Program-made: the position numbers and the translations under genes
Shown here: in pieces, positions 34,992 through 46,637 of the stretch
Layout of the letters: each line of letters starts with the position of its first letter
Position numbering within the stretch: position 1 is the first letter of the stretch
From: Anarhynchus alexandrinus
Lineage: Eukaryota; Chordata; Aves; Charadriiformes; Charadriidae
Direction: 5' to 3'
NCBI GenBank assembly: GCA_008711295.1
Contig: VUYV01000003.1
Location: 3,693,678 to 3,757,677 of the forward strand
Length of the DNA: 64,000 bases
Notes under the pieces: generated by a model
What the model was told of the DNA's origin: nothing
The model's input: the letters and a program-made list of their open reading frames with translations, nothing else
The model's database searches: none

Positions 34992-35468
34992 GTAGAGTTT
35001 TTCTCCAGAGGAGAGCCATGAGGATGATCCGAGGACTGGAGCACCTCTCCTATGAGGACAGGCTGAGAGAGTTGGGGTTGTTCAGCCTGGAGAAGAGAAG
35101 GCTCCGGGGAGATCTTATTGCGGCCTTCCAGTACCTAAAGGGGGCCTACAGGAGTGCTGGGGAAGGGTTTTTTACTCGGGCATGTAGTGATAGGACGAGG
35201 GGGAATGGCTTCAAACTGGAAGAGGGCAGGTTTAGATTGAACATTAGGAAGAAGTTTTTCACTGTGAGGGTGGTAAGGCACTGGAACAGGTTGCCCAGAG
35301 AGGTTGTTGAGGCCCCATCCCTGGAGGTGTTCAAGGCCAGGCTGGACGTGGCCTTGGGCAACCTGGTCTAGTGGGAGGTGTCCCTGCCTATGGCAGGGGT
35401 GTTGGAACTCAATGATCTTCAAGGTCCTTTCCAACCTAAACCATTCTATGATTCTATGAATCTATGAT
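34992..35468 (+). mobile_element. Young, 5'-truncated CR1 LINE 3' end
   Basis: This plus-strand copy covers the last 117 codons of ORF2 without any stop or frameshift (35018-35371), then the 3' UTR, and ends in ATTCTATGATTCTATGA at about 35444-35460. Its wording ([41 protein letters not shown]) is that of the subfamily seen in CR1-A and in the copies at 37640, 42229 and 46638. The clean reading frame suggests a recent insertion compared with its neighbours. 5' truncation falls near 34992. Confidence 0.95.
35018..35371 (+). pseudogene. CR1 ORF2 C-terminal 117 codons, uninterrupted but truncated
   Basis: This is the C-terminal region of ORF2 beyond the reverse transcriptase, from [16 protein letters not shown] to the natural end ALGNLV and TAG stop. 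In CR1 this part probably helps recognise the element's own 3' UTR RNA. The frame is open throughout, but the endonuclease and RT are absent, so it cannot act alone, and the ATG at 35018 is an internal Met and not a true start. Clean reading over 117 codons is the best in the window for this region. It is annotated as a truncated copy and not a gene. Confidence 0.85.
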
Positions 35469-36399
35469 ATTCATCTGTATCTATCAAAGAAATTCTAAGA
35501 AAAATTGTAAAAGAAGACATTACATAATGCAAATGTACAAAGGGACTGACTGGTTCCCAAACTATATATATATGTCAGAATTCTTAAAATTTTGACCTTT
35601 TTTTTTTGTTGTTTTTAAGGATTGCTGTGCCTGCTGGTTTCATCTAATAACAGTAGTCTCTGAATACTGTACTAGCAGAGCATTAATGACTTCTGTGATC
35701 GTTGTTATTTAATCATAACTATTAAAGATAGTAATTTAGTATCAAGTCCACAGAGTGACAAGTGTATAAACACTTTTTAAACAATCATAAATGAAAGGGC
35801 CAGACTTCTCTAAAAAGGTATATTACTGTGTTTCTGAAAAATGCTCACTGATTTAAAATAAAAGCCGATAAAAATGTAGGAAAATAATTTGGCATAGAGT
35901 ACTTTTTGCAGATAATTTTTATTTGAATTCCTAGATGAATCCTGACCATTCTATAATTGCATGTTTAGAGTTGTAGTTTCTTACCATCACTTTGGTTTTG
36001 AAGTCATTGGCAAAATTTTAATAAGTCCCACAAGCCATCACAGTCATCTGTATTTATCATAGATTATTATATGCTTCCTACACACTGCAAAGTGTTCATG
36101 TCGTAGAGTAGTGTAATGTATTTTTCCTCCCAAAACTCAAGTGAGGAAGGGAAATAAATTCCTACAGTCCAAACGGGGAAGTAACAGTCAAACAGGCATT
36201 TATCAAAGATCTGATAAACTTAATTCCACTTAGACAATTTAGTTGAATTTCAAAATTATTCAGCCAACAGATTTTAATTTCTATTGTTTTGTCAGTCTCC
36301 TGGGAAAAGCATCAGTGAAACAAAACCCAAATTATTTTATAATTAGAGAATTACTATAATTTATTCTGTTTTCCATATGCAATTTTCTTCATAACTGGT
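35469..36399. other. AT-rich DNA, no recognised gene
   Basis: About 0.9 kb between a CR1 copy and an LTR. A short TA run at 35562-35572 is the only feature noted. Confidence 0.5.
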
Positions 36400-37175
36400 T
36401 GTCGTGGTTTCGGCTGGGCTGGCCACTAAAACAAACAACAGATGCTCTCTTTTACCTCTCTCCTCTTCAGAGAAGAGCATCTCCCTTCAGAGGAGAGGAG
36501 AGACAATGAGAGAGAGAGAGATTTATGAGTTGAAAAGAAACTAAACTACTTTAATGAAATATTAATAATAAAATAATTATGAGAAAGATAATATCAATTA
36601 AAAATAATGAAATATATACAGTATATAAAAAAACAGTACTGAGCTTGCAGGATGACAATCACATCACCAGCAGGCACTGGGAAAGTCCCAGACTGGACTC
36701 AGCGATGGACGGGAACTAGATTCTGGATCTGGAATCAGGAACACGTGAATCGGGATCAAAGGCAGACAAACAGACAGAGTCCTCCTCGGACACCGGCCTC
36801 TGAATTAAAAATGAGCTGACCCTTTGATCTGAGCATGAGGCAGATGGGATGGAATACTCTGTTGGTCAGTTTTGGGTCACCTGTCCTGTCCACTCTCCCT
36901 GCAGGTGCGACCCCTCTACACTTTTCTGTTTCCGACTCTCAGGGGGCAAATAACAAAGTGAGCTGTCCTTGGGTGTTACAGTAATAAGTATAAGCAGGAG
37001 CCCCTCTGCATACCATTCCTCAGTATTCATTATAAACATCAGGCGTTATCTGCTAGAAGTGGACACTGTCTGAAAAATACGACGATAATTTCAGAGAGTT
37101 ACAAGAGGCTTATCTGAAAAGTACAATTACTGAACAGAAAATTGGTTCTGTTTTACCTCAAAACAGGACACTGGT
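36395..37175. repeat. 5-bp target-site duplication CTGGT flanking an LTR
   Basis: CTGGT at 36395-36399 and at 37171-37175 directly abuts the two ends of the LTR at 36400-37170. A 5-bp duplication is typical of ERVL (class III) integration in birds. Confidence 0.88.
36400..37170 (-). mobile_element. ERVL-type solo LTR, 771 bp
   Basis: On the plus strand it begins TGTCGTGGTTTCGGCTGGGC and ends CTCAAAACAGGACA; in its own sense (minus) this is TGTCCTG...CCACGACA, the ends of a very common bird ERVL-type LTR family. The segment GGGATGGAATACTCTGTTGGTCAGTTTTGGGTCACCTGTCCTG (36847 onward on the plus strand) is a recognisable U3 landmark of the family. A poly(A)-signal variant ATTAAA is at 36550-36555 (minus strand). 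The usual TATA region is degenerate. A (GA)n run at 36508-36520 lies in the U5 part. No internal viral genes are present, so it is a solo LTR. Its target duplication is perfect. Confidence 0.88.
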
Positions 37176-37639
37176 ATATTAAAAATGTAAATCTTCTTTA
37201 AATTTGGTGCAATCATTTTAAAAAGCTAACAAATGGAACTCTCATGAACTATTGCTATGGGGGACTCTCATAAACTGTGTTGCTATTTGTGACATTATTT
37301 GTCAAAAGATATCCAACAATATCCAAGCTATCACATTTTCACCTTATAAATATAAACTTTAATAGATTTACCAACTGTGAATATGTGATGTCCATCACTA
37401 AATAAACAACTAAAATTCAGTAACCAAGTCACTCTTAGAAAAAAAATAACGTGACTATTGGGCATTGGAAACACCCTACTAACCCTCCTGTGTTTTTGTG
37501 TTGACAAGTCTAAAATCCTGAGCACCACTGACATCTGAGCAAGTTAACTCTGCTAGTAAATGCCTTGTTTAAAAGAGATGAGGAAAAGTTCATGACAGAA
37601 AAACTCATACATACAGAATTACTAAATTTCTAGAAAACA
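37171..37639. other. Spacer between LTR and CR1
   Basis: About 470 bases of AT-rich DNA. Nothing recognised; the open frame at 37331-37534 shows no domain. Confidence 0.5.
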
Positions 37640-38142
37640 CATAGAATCATGGAATTGTTTGGGTTGGAAGGGACCTTAAAGATCATCTGGTTCCAACCCC
37701 TCTGCCATAGGCAGCAACACCTACCACCAGACCAGGTTGTTCAAAGCCCCATCCAACCTGGCCTTGAACACCTCCAGGGATGGGACCTCCACAACTTCCC
37801 TGGGCAACCTGTTCCAGTGCCTCACCACCCTCAGAATGACAATTTTTTTTCCTAATATCTATTCTAAATCTGCCCTCTTCCAGTTTGAAGCTATTATCCC
37901 TCGTCCTATCGCTACATGCCCTTGTAAAAAGTCTCTCTCCAGCTTTCTTCAGATACTGGAAAGCTGCTATAACCTCTCCCTGGAGCCTTCTCTTCTCCAG
38001 GCTGAACAACCCCAACTCTCTCAGCCTGTCTTCATAGGAGAGGTGCTCCAGCCCTCTGATCATCTTCGTGGCCCTCCTCTGCACCCTTTCCAACAGGTCC
38101 ATGTCCTTCTTATGTTGGGGTCTCCAGAGCTGGACACAGTAC
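37640..38142 (-). mobile_element. 5'-truncated CR1 LINE 3' end (minus strand)
   Basis: On the minus strand it covers the end of ORF2 from [16 protein letters not shown] through [22 protein letters not shown], then the 3' UTR and a tail with one clear ATTCTATG (37641-37648) and a mutated second unit. ORF2 is read at 37683-38144, but the frame is lost near 37840 at a poly(T) run, and the true end of the protein is in another frame. The 5' end (about 38142) abuts the 5' end of the plus-strand CR1 copy that follows, giving a head-to-head pair. It belongs to the CR1-A-type subfamily. Confidence 0.93.
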
Positions 38143-39150
38143 ATATGCTTCCAGAAATCAGTGAGAAACCATGAGGATGCAGCATCATGTGGCCCAGAGG
38201 CTCATACCAGGACCAACACTGCCCATCATCGTCATCAGTGACCTGGGCAATGGATGCAAGTTTGGAGAAACTACAAAACTGGAAGGAGTGGATGATACAC
38301 CAGAGGGTCTTGTTGCCATTCAGAGGGACCTTGACAGGCTGGAGATATGGGCTGACAGGAAGCTTATGAAGTTCAATAATGGAAATTGCCAAGATCTTCA
38401 CCTGTGGGGAATAACCCCCTGCATCAGTACACACAGAAGGACAACCATCTGGAAAGCGGTGTTTTCTGGCAGACCTGGGGGTTCTGGTGGACAACTAGTC
38501 GTCCATGAGCCAGCAACTGTGTGCTTGAGACAAAGAAGATGAATAGGATCTGGGCAGTATATGGAAGAGCATTGTTGGCAGGTGATCCTTCCCCTCTGCT
38601 CAGCCCTGCTAAGACATGTCTAGAATATTGTGTCCACATCTGAGCTGCCCAGTAAAAGATAGATATGGATTTTCTGGAGCAAGTCCAGCAAAGAGCCACA
38701 AAGATGGTTAAGGGACTGTGGCATCTGACATAGAAGGAGATGCTGAGAGAGCTGAGACTGTTCTGCATGGAAAAGAGAAGGCTCAGGGGGATCTTATCAA
38801 TGTGTATAGCTGATGGGGGAGTCAAGAAGGAGCCAGACTCTTCTCAGTAGTATCCAGTGATAGGATAAAAGGCAATGGGCATAAAATGAAGTGTAGGACA
38901 TCCTATTCAAACACTAAAAAGAAAATAAAAAAAACCAAACACAAAACCAAAGAACCACACTTCTACTGTGAGGATCGTCAAACACTGGAATAGGTTCCCC
39001 AGAGAGATTGTGGAGTCTCCATTCAAAACCCAATAAGACAGAGTCCTGGACAACTTGCTCTAGCTGACCCTTCTCTGAACAGGTAGATTGGACCATATGA
39101 TCTCCAGAGGTGTTTTCCAACCTCATACATACTGATTGATTCTATATGTT
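38143..39150 (+). mobile_element. Old, 5'-truncated CR1 LINE (plus strand)
   Basis: On the plus strand it covers the end of the RT domain (ISDLGNGCKFGETTKLEG in place of the FADDTKLGG block; the catalytic FADD is gone), QRDLDRLEIWADRKLMKFNN, and the whole post-RT region in several frames (EQVQQRATKMVKGL-like at 38675-38720, KHWNR-like at 38975-38990). The 3' UTR follows, with GATCTCCAGAGGTGTTTTCCAACCTCATA and a single GATTCTATATG tail. Numerous frameshifts and an A-rich insertion at 38910-38950 make it clearly older than the copy it abuts at 38142. The subfamily differs from its neighbour. Confidence 0.88.
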
Positions 39151-42100
39151 TGCCTAGTTTATACTATTTTAGGCTTCAGCTTTTCACCATTGTTAGAGAT
39201 GACATACTATGTTGGTTCAATGTTTAGTATTCCCAGATATGGCCGCTCTGAAAAGAAGATCTGTCTACCGATATTCTTCCCCTTTAGGTCAGATACGAAT
39301 ACCTAGTGGTTGCTGGCTGCATGCCCATTGCCTTGGCTGTAGGTTAAATATTTGCACTTAATATCTGGAGCAATCCTACCACATCTCATTCTTCAGCAGA
39401 CTAGAGTAAGCCCTGGAAAACGACAGTTACCTCCTTTCTCTGAAGTCCTTCCATACTTCTTTTCTGCCTGTCTACATGGAATGAAGTATGTCTTGTGGCT
39501 CTTGGTATTACAGAAACTCAATAAGCAGCTCATAGGGTCAGGAGAAATAATTAGGGACTGACAAAGCTGAAGTAACCCAAACTCCCTGTCACTTCCCTCT
39601 TACCTCCCAGCAGATAATAGAACATCATCAAGATGGAAGAATTGTTTATGGTTCTAGAAAAGTAAAGAGATAACTGGGAAACTTGACATTCAAGCTGAAG
39701 TCAAGTAAATTTATGCATAAACTGAACTGAAAAATTACCACTCTTGGCTAGAAATGTTACCTAAGGTAGGAAACTGGCATATCACTGGGAAAAAAGGAAC
39801 AGACATTTTTGCAAGTTTGGAATATTAGAATTATGTAGCTACCAGGAAGCTACTTTAATGTCTGAACGCTGATGCTTTATAGACAAATTCATAGCCATAA
39901 TTGCTCATATTACTTATCTACAGTTATTGCACTTGAATATATATGTAGTATATGTTAATACATGGATGCATATGTTTTCAAATTTGCACACTATACACAA
40001 ATATGAGTACTATATACACATATAAATTATGCCTATATGTATATGTGTACACACTTAGATAAGATGTAGTCTGATTAATACTAGTTCTATCAAACATTTT
40101 CATTTCCTTCATGCAGCCAGATAAGTCTTGTGAAATATCTTCATTTTGAAAACAAATAAAATAAACGAACTACATCCAGTTCCTGAAACAGATCAAAATA
40201 AGCAAATGATAAGCATCAATATTAAAGCAAAAATATTTGCATATTCAATTTATCAGAAATCGGTAAATTATAATGGCTATTCACTAAAGTTGAATATACT
40301 GAGTATTGTCACCTGTGTCCTAATAAAGTGTGTTTTGAAATTACTTCTGTATCTCAGGTGTTGGTATTTTCACTGCATATGCATACCTACAGTCTTGAGT
40401 CTAAATCCAGTGCTTCCTGGATCTGTATGTTTCAGTATTTATTCTGTCTTGGCTTGCAGCCATATCCTTTTATACTAGTTGAATGATGAGGAAGTCCTGA
40501 TGAGGAAATATTTGAATGAGGGAAGTATCCCTGGAACATATAGCAAATTCTACTGGTAATTCAGCTGAAAGAACATCTTGTAAATTGTACCACACTTCCC
40601 ACAGCTGAGTGTGGGGAAGCACCATGCTGAAGCCAATAGCATTCTTTATCTAAACTTTTACCAATCTATGCAGAAAAGCTTGCAGGGTACTTTTCCTGAT
40701 TACATAAACTGGAATGCCCCAGACAAAATTCCACTTGGGATAATTATATTTCTCTTAATTTAAACCTCAATTCCCTTTTACAGTTTTAAATAGGCAAATT
40801 ATTTTTGACAGACTATCTTAAGTACTGCAAAATCATATCATTTCCACGTAGACAGAGTTCATGTTAGTTGATTGAATGGGCTCATAGTGCATTTTTTTAA
40901 ATTCTAAGATTATTTGATTGGAAAGAATAAAGTTCAACATAAGATTATTTTCTCGTAGATTCTTTTAAAACAAGTTCATTTTTTTTTGTATGCATAGATA
41001 TTTTAATCTCGTTTATAAACTAGATGTGCGGTATTTTCCTCATGTCCATCCTTGCAAAACTTGAAATCCATTTCAATACAAGTCCAAAATGCCAGAAATC
41101 TAAAACTCCTAATAATTAACAAAATAATTTAGATGTCATTTAATTTTTACTGGCTGTTGTTTCTTCTTTGTAGTAGTCTTTAGTATCCACTCGGTACATC
41201 TGCTTTACCCATGTAGATCATGTGAAGTATTCGTCATTTTTTTAAAGAATGAATACAGGTATTCTGTAAAGTAAAAGTAATGATTAGAAATTCTTTTGTG
41301 AATCATGATGTAAGAATTTTCAGCACACTTCCCCTGAATTCTTCAATGTGTCAGTAATATTGTATAACTGACTTGTTTATACAGGAACTGATACAGCTCC
41401 TTTGCTCTATAAGAAACTCCTATATTTTAAAGAAGTGGAAGTCTGTTTCCACCTCACTAAGTAGAGGTCCCTCACCCTGATAAGACAAAAGCCAAAACTT
41501 TTAGGTTAAATCTTGATTCAGATTTAACTAAGATTTTAGTCTGGAGTCAGAAACTCTTAATTATCCTTTGAAATATTCCAGTTTGAGAAGCAGCAGGCTT
41601 CCAGTGGTTTTTAAAAGCTTAGTGGAGAATTCTACAGTTCCTTCTTGCCTACGCTTTCACTCAGCTTTAGGCAGAAGAGAAAAGCAGAGCTGTCAGATAA
41701 ATATAAACCATACTACTGGCCGTCTTCTCCAATGCAGTGGAAGATCCAGAAAAATAAGAACATTTTGCTTCAGGCTCACCTATGAACCTTTTTTCTGTCA
41801 ATTTATATTTCTTCTTAGTTAGAAGAGATAGAACACTGAGATGAATGTGAAATATTGTGAAGTTCTTGGAGGGGGAATTTTAGTACTATTTTTACTTCCC
41901 ATTCTTTTGTTAAACTTTCTTTTCCTTCATTCTGTCCATTCTTTTCAATGGGACAAATATTTCACCTGTAAAATGATCACTCCTGTCTCAATTGAAAATG
42001 ACATTACGTGTGGACAGTATGAACATCCTTTTAAGGGTCTCAGATTGTATGGATGTAAACTTGCATTCAAATGTTTAGTATGTTTCTGAAGCAATTGTTA

Positions 42101-42228
42101 TTGTGATCACACACAGAGATAGAATTCACTTATATGTAATTTAGATAGAGGCTTATTGAGCCTGTAACCCAAGCCTTGAGTTTGAAAGCCAGCACCAGGT
42201 TACCAGCTGCAGCCTGAGCTCATCATGG
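39151..42228. other. AT-rich DNA, no recognised gene
   Basis: About 3.1 kb. 39935-40060 is rich in alternating TATA/TGTA words. An imperfect hairpin sits at about 40593-40618 (CTTCCCACA against TGTGGGGAAG). No protein domain is recognised in the open frames (40146-40478, 41568-42089). Confidence 0.5.
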
Positions 42229-42499
42229 CAGGATGAGGGGTAATGGCTTCAAACTGGAAGAGGGCAGGTTTAGATTAGATATTAGGAAGAAATTTTTCAC
42301 TATGAGGGTGGTGAGGCACTGGAACACGTTGCCCAGGGAAGTTGTGGAGGCCCCATGCCTGGAAGTTTTTAAGGCCAGGCTGGATGGGGCTTTGAGCAAC
42401 CTGGTCTACTGGGAAGTGTCCCTGCCTACGGCAGGGGGGTTGGAACTAGGTGATCTTCAAGGTTCCTTCCAAACTAAACCATTCTATGATTCTATGATA
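42229..42499 (+). mobile_element. Short CR1 LINE 3' end
   Basis: About 270 bases on the plus strand: [36 protein letters not shown] and the 3' end of ORF2, then the 3' UTR and ATTCTATGATTCTATGA at 42481-42497. Strong 5' truncation. It belongs to the same subfamily as the copies at 34992 and 46638. The reading frame is open through the ORF2 stop. Confidence 0.95.
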
Positions 42500-42529
42500 A
42501 ATGCTTTAACAATTCTGCACCACACAGGG

Positions 42530-42600
42530 ACAGAATTCAGGTCTTCCTGGATCACCAGGTCTTATGGATTCGCAATGCAGGGCTAAACAAGTACCCTCTC
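42530..42600 (-). repeat. Possible ancient tRNA-headed SINE (MIR-like) relic
   Basis: GGGACAGAATTCAGGTCTTCCTGGATC, then a GCAGGGCTAAACAAGTACCC segment, resembles the antisense of an amniote MIR/CORE-type SINE head (intact relatives read as gaattgaacccaggtctcctgagtcc and gtgctctaaccactagacc). It is diverged but longer than a chance match would need. It sits 30 bases past a CR1 3' end. Confidence 0.4.
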
Positions 42601-45600
42601 GGTCACAACTAACCTGGCTAATTTTCATCAGTCCAGCAATCAGTGCTCTGAGATTCTGAAATGATAATACTATTTTATCCTTGAGAAAGGAAAAAACATT
42701 AAATGGGTGAAATCTCAATAGATGACACTTTTAATCACTGCTGTCTAACAGAACAATGTTACCATCCTGAATGGGTTTCATCATTCGCTGACCAATTCCC
42801 ATTTTAAAGGCTATTCCATTTGCAGTCTGTTGGTGTTTCAAACGTCTTGTTTTCAAAATCATTAAGAGACATCTGTAATTTGGAGTAATTTTATTATCTA
42901 TCTTTTTTATTATTATTTGTGCAATGTTTTCATCTTTAGAGAATTTGCTTATATACGTATTTTCTACCTATTTTAAATCTTTGCCACTGAATCCAGTGTC
43001 TTCATCTTAGCTTCCTGTTTCCTCTTCACAGTACCACATTTTACTATTTTATCTTGCTCTTATAAATTTTAGAGATCCCTTATTCTTTTAGATTATGTAT
43101 TTTTATAGCTGTTCCCACTCATTTTAATTTCCTTCTTTTCAGTGCTTTTTTCCTCCTCAGCCATTATTGTACTTTTTTCATATTTAGACTCTCTTGCCCT
43201 TAAAGGGCACCTTCTTATTTTCCCTAGTTGGGTTTTATGTCCTCTGTGTTAAGCATTCTAATATAAATGTGGGTCCTCTCCTCACCTTGGCACGTCTAAA
43301 TAATTTATTTTACCCTTGCCACAACATCTGCAAACACTGTGAACCAAGACCTTATGCCAATCTCATTTCTCAGAATTACATCTGATAGTGTTCTCTCTCC
43401 TGTGCTCTTGCATACATATAAGTTATACTTTTTTTCCAATTCCAAAAGCCCACAATTCTGCCAATTCTACAATGACACTGATGGTCCTGCAGACACTAGC
43501 AGCTTATTGGCATTATTAACCCCCACAAAAATGATTCCTAATGGTAAAAATGGATTTTTTTTAAAACTGGGAGGTGATTCTATCTGAGTCAAAGGCAATA
43601 GGTAAGATAGTAGTTTTATTCACCTTACTTTCTGAAGTCTAAATTCACCAAAACTTCAGTGCTTGCTTTAAATTAGCACATACTTAAATGCTTTGCTGAC
43701 ATGAACTATATAAGTAGATTGCTATGCTTCGCGGCACTGGTTTTCCTCACCGCTGTCTCTCTTTTTGTTTCTGGAATAACTGACTTCTCTGGATAGATTC
43801 AGTGTTGTTACCAGTAGCTATAATGTCTGTGGACATAAATACACGTGAACATGAGAGGCAATGCCTTATTTCAGGTAAGATATATCCACCTGCATTATCT
43901 ACTAGTAGCTCGTGTACCAGGCTGACCTCCAGCAGGTTTGGCTTCTCATGCAGGGACTTGAAAAAGGGCATACCATTGAAAATACAAGAAGGAGATACTA
44001 CTTAACTACGAAAAATAACACCGCAATGTTTCATTTATATTGAATCTGCCAAATACAAGGCATTGAAATTTATAATGTTCTCTTTTCCTAAACATACCAA
44101 AAAAGGCCTTGATATTTCCTTCAACAACCCTGATAATTGCCTTTATATTGCACAATTACAGCTCTACGTAGCAACAAAAAAATCCCTCATATAAAATAAA
44201 ATTTAATTCATAAAAGGGATAGGTTAACCTCTATGTGGAAACAGATATGCCTAGTTAAACTACTGATATACTCTATAAGTTGTGCAGGAATCTCATAATT
44301 TCTTGGCATTATTTGATAATTTAAGAAGAGTTTTGGCTTAAATGCAAGAATTGGGCCAGAACATTCAAAATTTGATTTTGAGAATTCTCACACAAGTGCA
44401 GTGAGAGTCATAAAGAGAAACTGAATTATGTTTTTGAACCTTTGTTATTACTGAAAATAAAAATGTGATCCTCAGACTTACTGGGAAGTGGGCTATAGCT
44501 CATAAACCATGGCAACTTGTACGTTTTCCGTACAGCACACACAGAACTCTCACCTCTCCCCATTTAACCATGTAACTCTGTAGCAATCATTTCACTCTGG
44601 GTTCTGACTATATTAGACAGATAGCCAGGTTTCCCTATGGCATTCAGGCTGCATTTCAGGGTAACATATTTTTTTACCCCCTCTTATTCTTGCTAGAAAA
44701 TTAATTAACTATTGTCCAAATGAAAATCAGATGTAGCAAATCAAAATAAAAGTGGGCTTTTTGTACTGTGTAAGGATGAACTGAACATATAAAAAGATGT
44801 CTATAGTGCAAATCCCTTTCTGAAAAAATTTTCCTCAAGAAAGATCTTTACTTAGTGTTAAGACTAATTAATGAAATTACATTAACTAAAAACTAACCAG
44901 TTATAATTTAACTAAATAAGATAATTATTACTTCTTTAATATATTACAAATGCTGGGTGTACATTTTGTTTTGTTTTCTTCAAAACAAATCATGTAAGAA
45001 ACATAAGATTTCACATTCATTCTAATCCAACTTCAAATTTTCTTTCAATTTTTTTTCATCAAAACGGGTACATAAGGTAACCTAGAAAATCAGATTCTCA
45101 CAGCAAAAGTATTTTTAACCACACCTATATGTATATTTTCCCATTTGCACACTATTTTTTTTTCCAAAAAAAATTGTATTTCACCTTAATTCACTCTTAA
45201 TAGGTAGAGTCAGGCAAACTAGAGTGTGAAATGAAGGAGAAAATATAGACTTACATTTTAGAAACACATCTGGGACTCAAAACACCTGAGCTTAGTGTGA
45301 GAGTTAATTTATTTTCAATACTTTGTCTTGTAACAGTTCTTTTCTTACAATAAGAAGTAAATACACTGGTAGTTGTGAATCCATACATGGCGTTCCAGGT
45401 ACGGATGCAGAAAAAGGGAGAAAGACAAAGTCCCAAAGGTGACACCATGCTCCTCCTGTTTGATCTTGGGAAAGATATCCACTTCCAGATTTTTTAATGT
45501 GTTTAAATGCACAAATTTGCAAGGTCTAAGAGGTTTAGTAAAACATCCTTAACAGTCACCTGTGCACTAATGAGCAGAATTTCACTCACATTCTAACATT

Positions 45601-46059
45601 TTTATTAGCTAAATATAAATTTTTAAAAAATGAAAATACGGAAAAGAGAGAGAATCTGGCTAAGGTCCACTGCACCATTAAAGAGCCGGAAGATCTCAGT
45701 CCATCAATAAGATGAAGGTCTAAATACAAAAGAGGGGTCTATAAGGAAATACAAGGCCTGGAAAGCTGTTATTTAAAGTCAAAGCAGCCCAAGCCTGATA
45801 TTGTTGCACAGATAGGAAGTTCTGTCCACAGACTGATGAGGAAAGAGCTGAACTAATCAGGACTGCAAGCTTTTATCAAACCAGCTGGGGCCACCAGCCA
45901 CGTCAGTTTTTGTTACTCAACTTCCCAGCCAGTCATTAAGAAACAATAGGCTCAGAGAATTAGGAGTTCTATTTGAATCTTGACCTCAGAGATCTAAATG
46001 TTCAAAGTCATGTAACGCAAAAGAAAAAAACATAATTATCTTTCAAAATGCATCCCTTC

Positions 46060-46150
46060 TTTTGCTCTGCTTCAACACCACCTATAAAATGTGAATAGCA
46101 GTACTTCCTCTGTACCTCAAAGGAAAGTTGTATGAATTCATTAGAGAGTG
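46060..46150 (+). repeat. Ancient MIR/CORE-type SINE relic
   Basis: The segment ACCTATAAAATGTGAATAGC followed by AGTACTTCCTCTGTACCTCA and TTGTATGAATTCATTAGAG follows the order of the amniote MIR-type 3' half (intact relatives read as ctgtaaaatggggataatag, tacctcacagggttgttgtgaggatta and aatgagttaa). It is the best of the MIR-like matches in this window. Such relics predate birds. Confidence 0.5.
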
Positions 46151-46197
46151 TAAATAGACAAAACTACAATAACCAGGGCTGTATGAATACCAAAGTC

Positions 46198-46212
46198 AGA
46201 GAGAGAGAGAGA
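46198..46212. repeat. (AG)n dinucleotide run
   Basis: Seven perfect AG units. Simple repeat directly after the MIR-like relic. Confidence 0.85.
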
Positions 46213-46637
46213 CTAGAGTGAATGTGTTCTGTCCCTGGCTCATGCATGAGGCCACTTGGATGTGCTAGATGCTCTAGTTTCAAAGCAAAGCACTGTAACT
46301 AAGGACTTTATGAATCTAAGATTACAGAAAGTTTAGACAGGAGGACAGTGCCACAGAGAGTTTCCATGTGACCAGAGTCAGAGAAATGATTCTGCAACTA
46401 ATGGGGGAGAGAAGGGTAAAGGAATAATGTAACAACACAAAATACTGACGACCTATATGGGAAATTACTATTGTGAGGTTAAATTCAAGTTCAGAAAAGA
46501 GCATGAATTTTATATTTGGTAAAAGAAAATTAATGAAAAATTATAGACTTTTTTGTTGAAACTACCTAGTATTCTGTTGCAGAAAATCTTTTAGAGTTAA
46601 TGCATTCATAAAGGAAAATCAAAAATACTAATTTCAT

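Larger units (their letters stand above)
42601..46637. other. AT-rich DNA, no recognised gene
   Basis: About 4 kb. Contains the MIR-like relic at 46060-46150, an (AG)n run at 46198-46212 and a small perfect hairpin at 44519-44533 (GTACG/CGTAC). The open frames show no domain. Confidence 0.5.

Noticed and set aside
38171..38542. 123-codon plus-strand frame
   Set aside because: It is one frame of the degraded plus-strand CR1 copy, not a separate gene.
44519..44533. Perfect GTACG/CGTAC hairpin
   Set aside because: A five-base stem is expected by chance many times in 64 kb.
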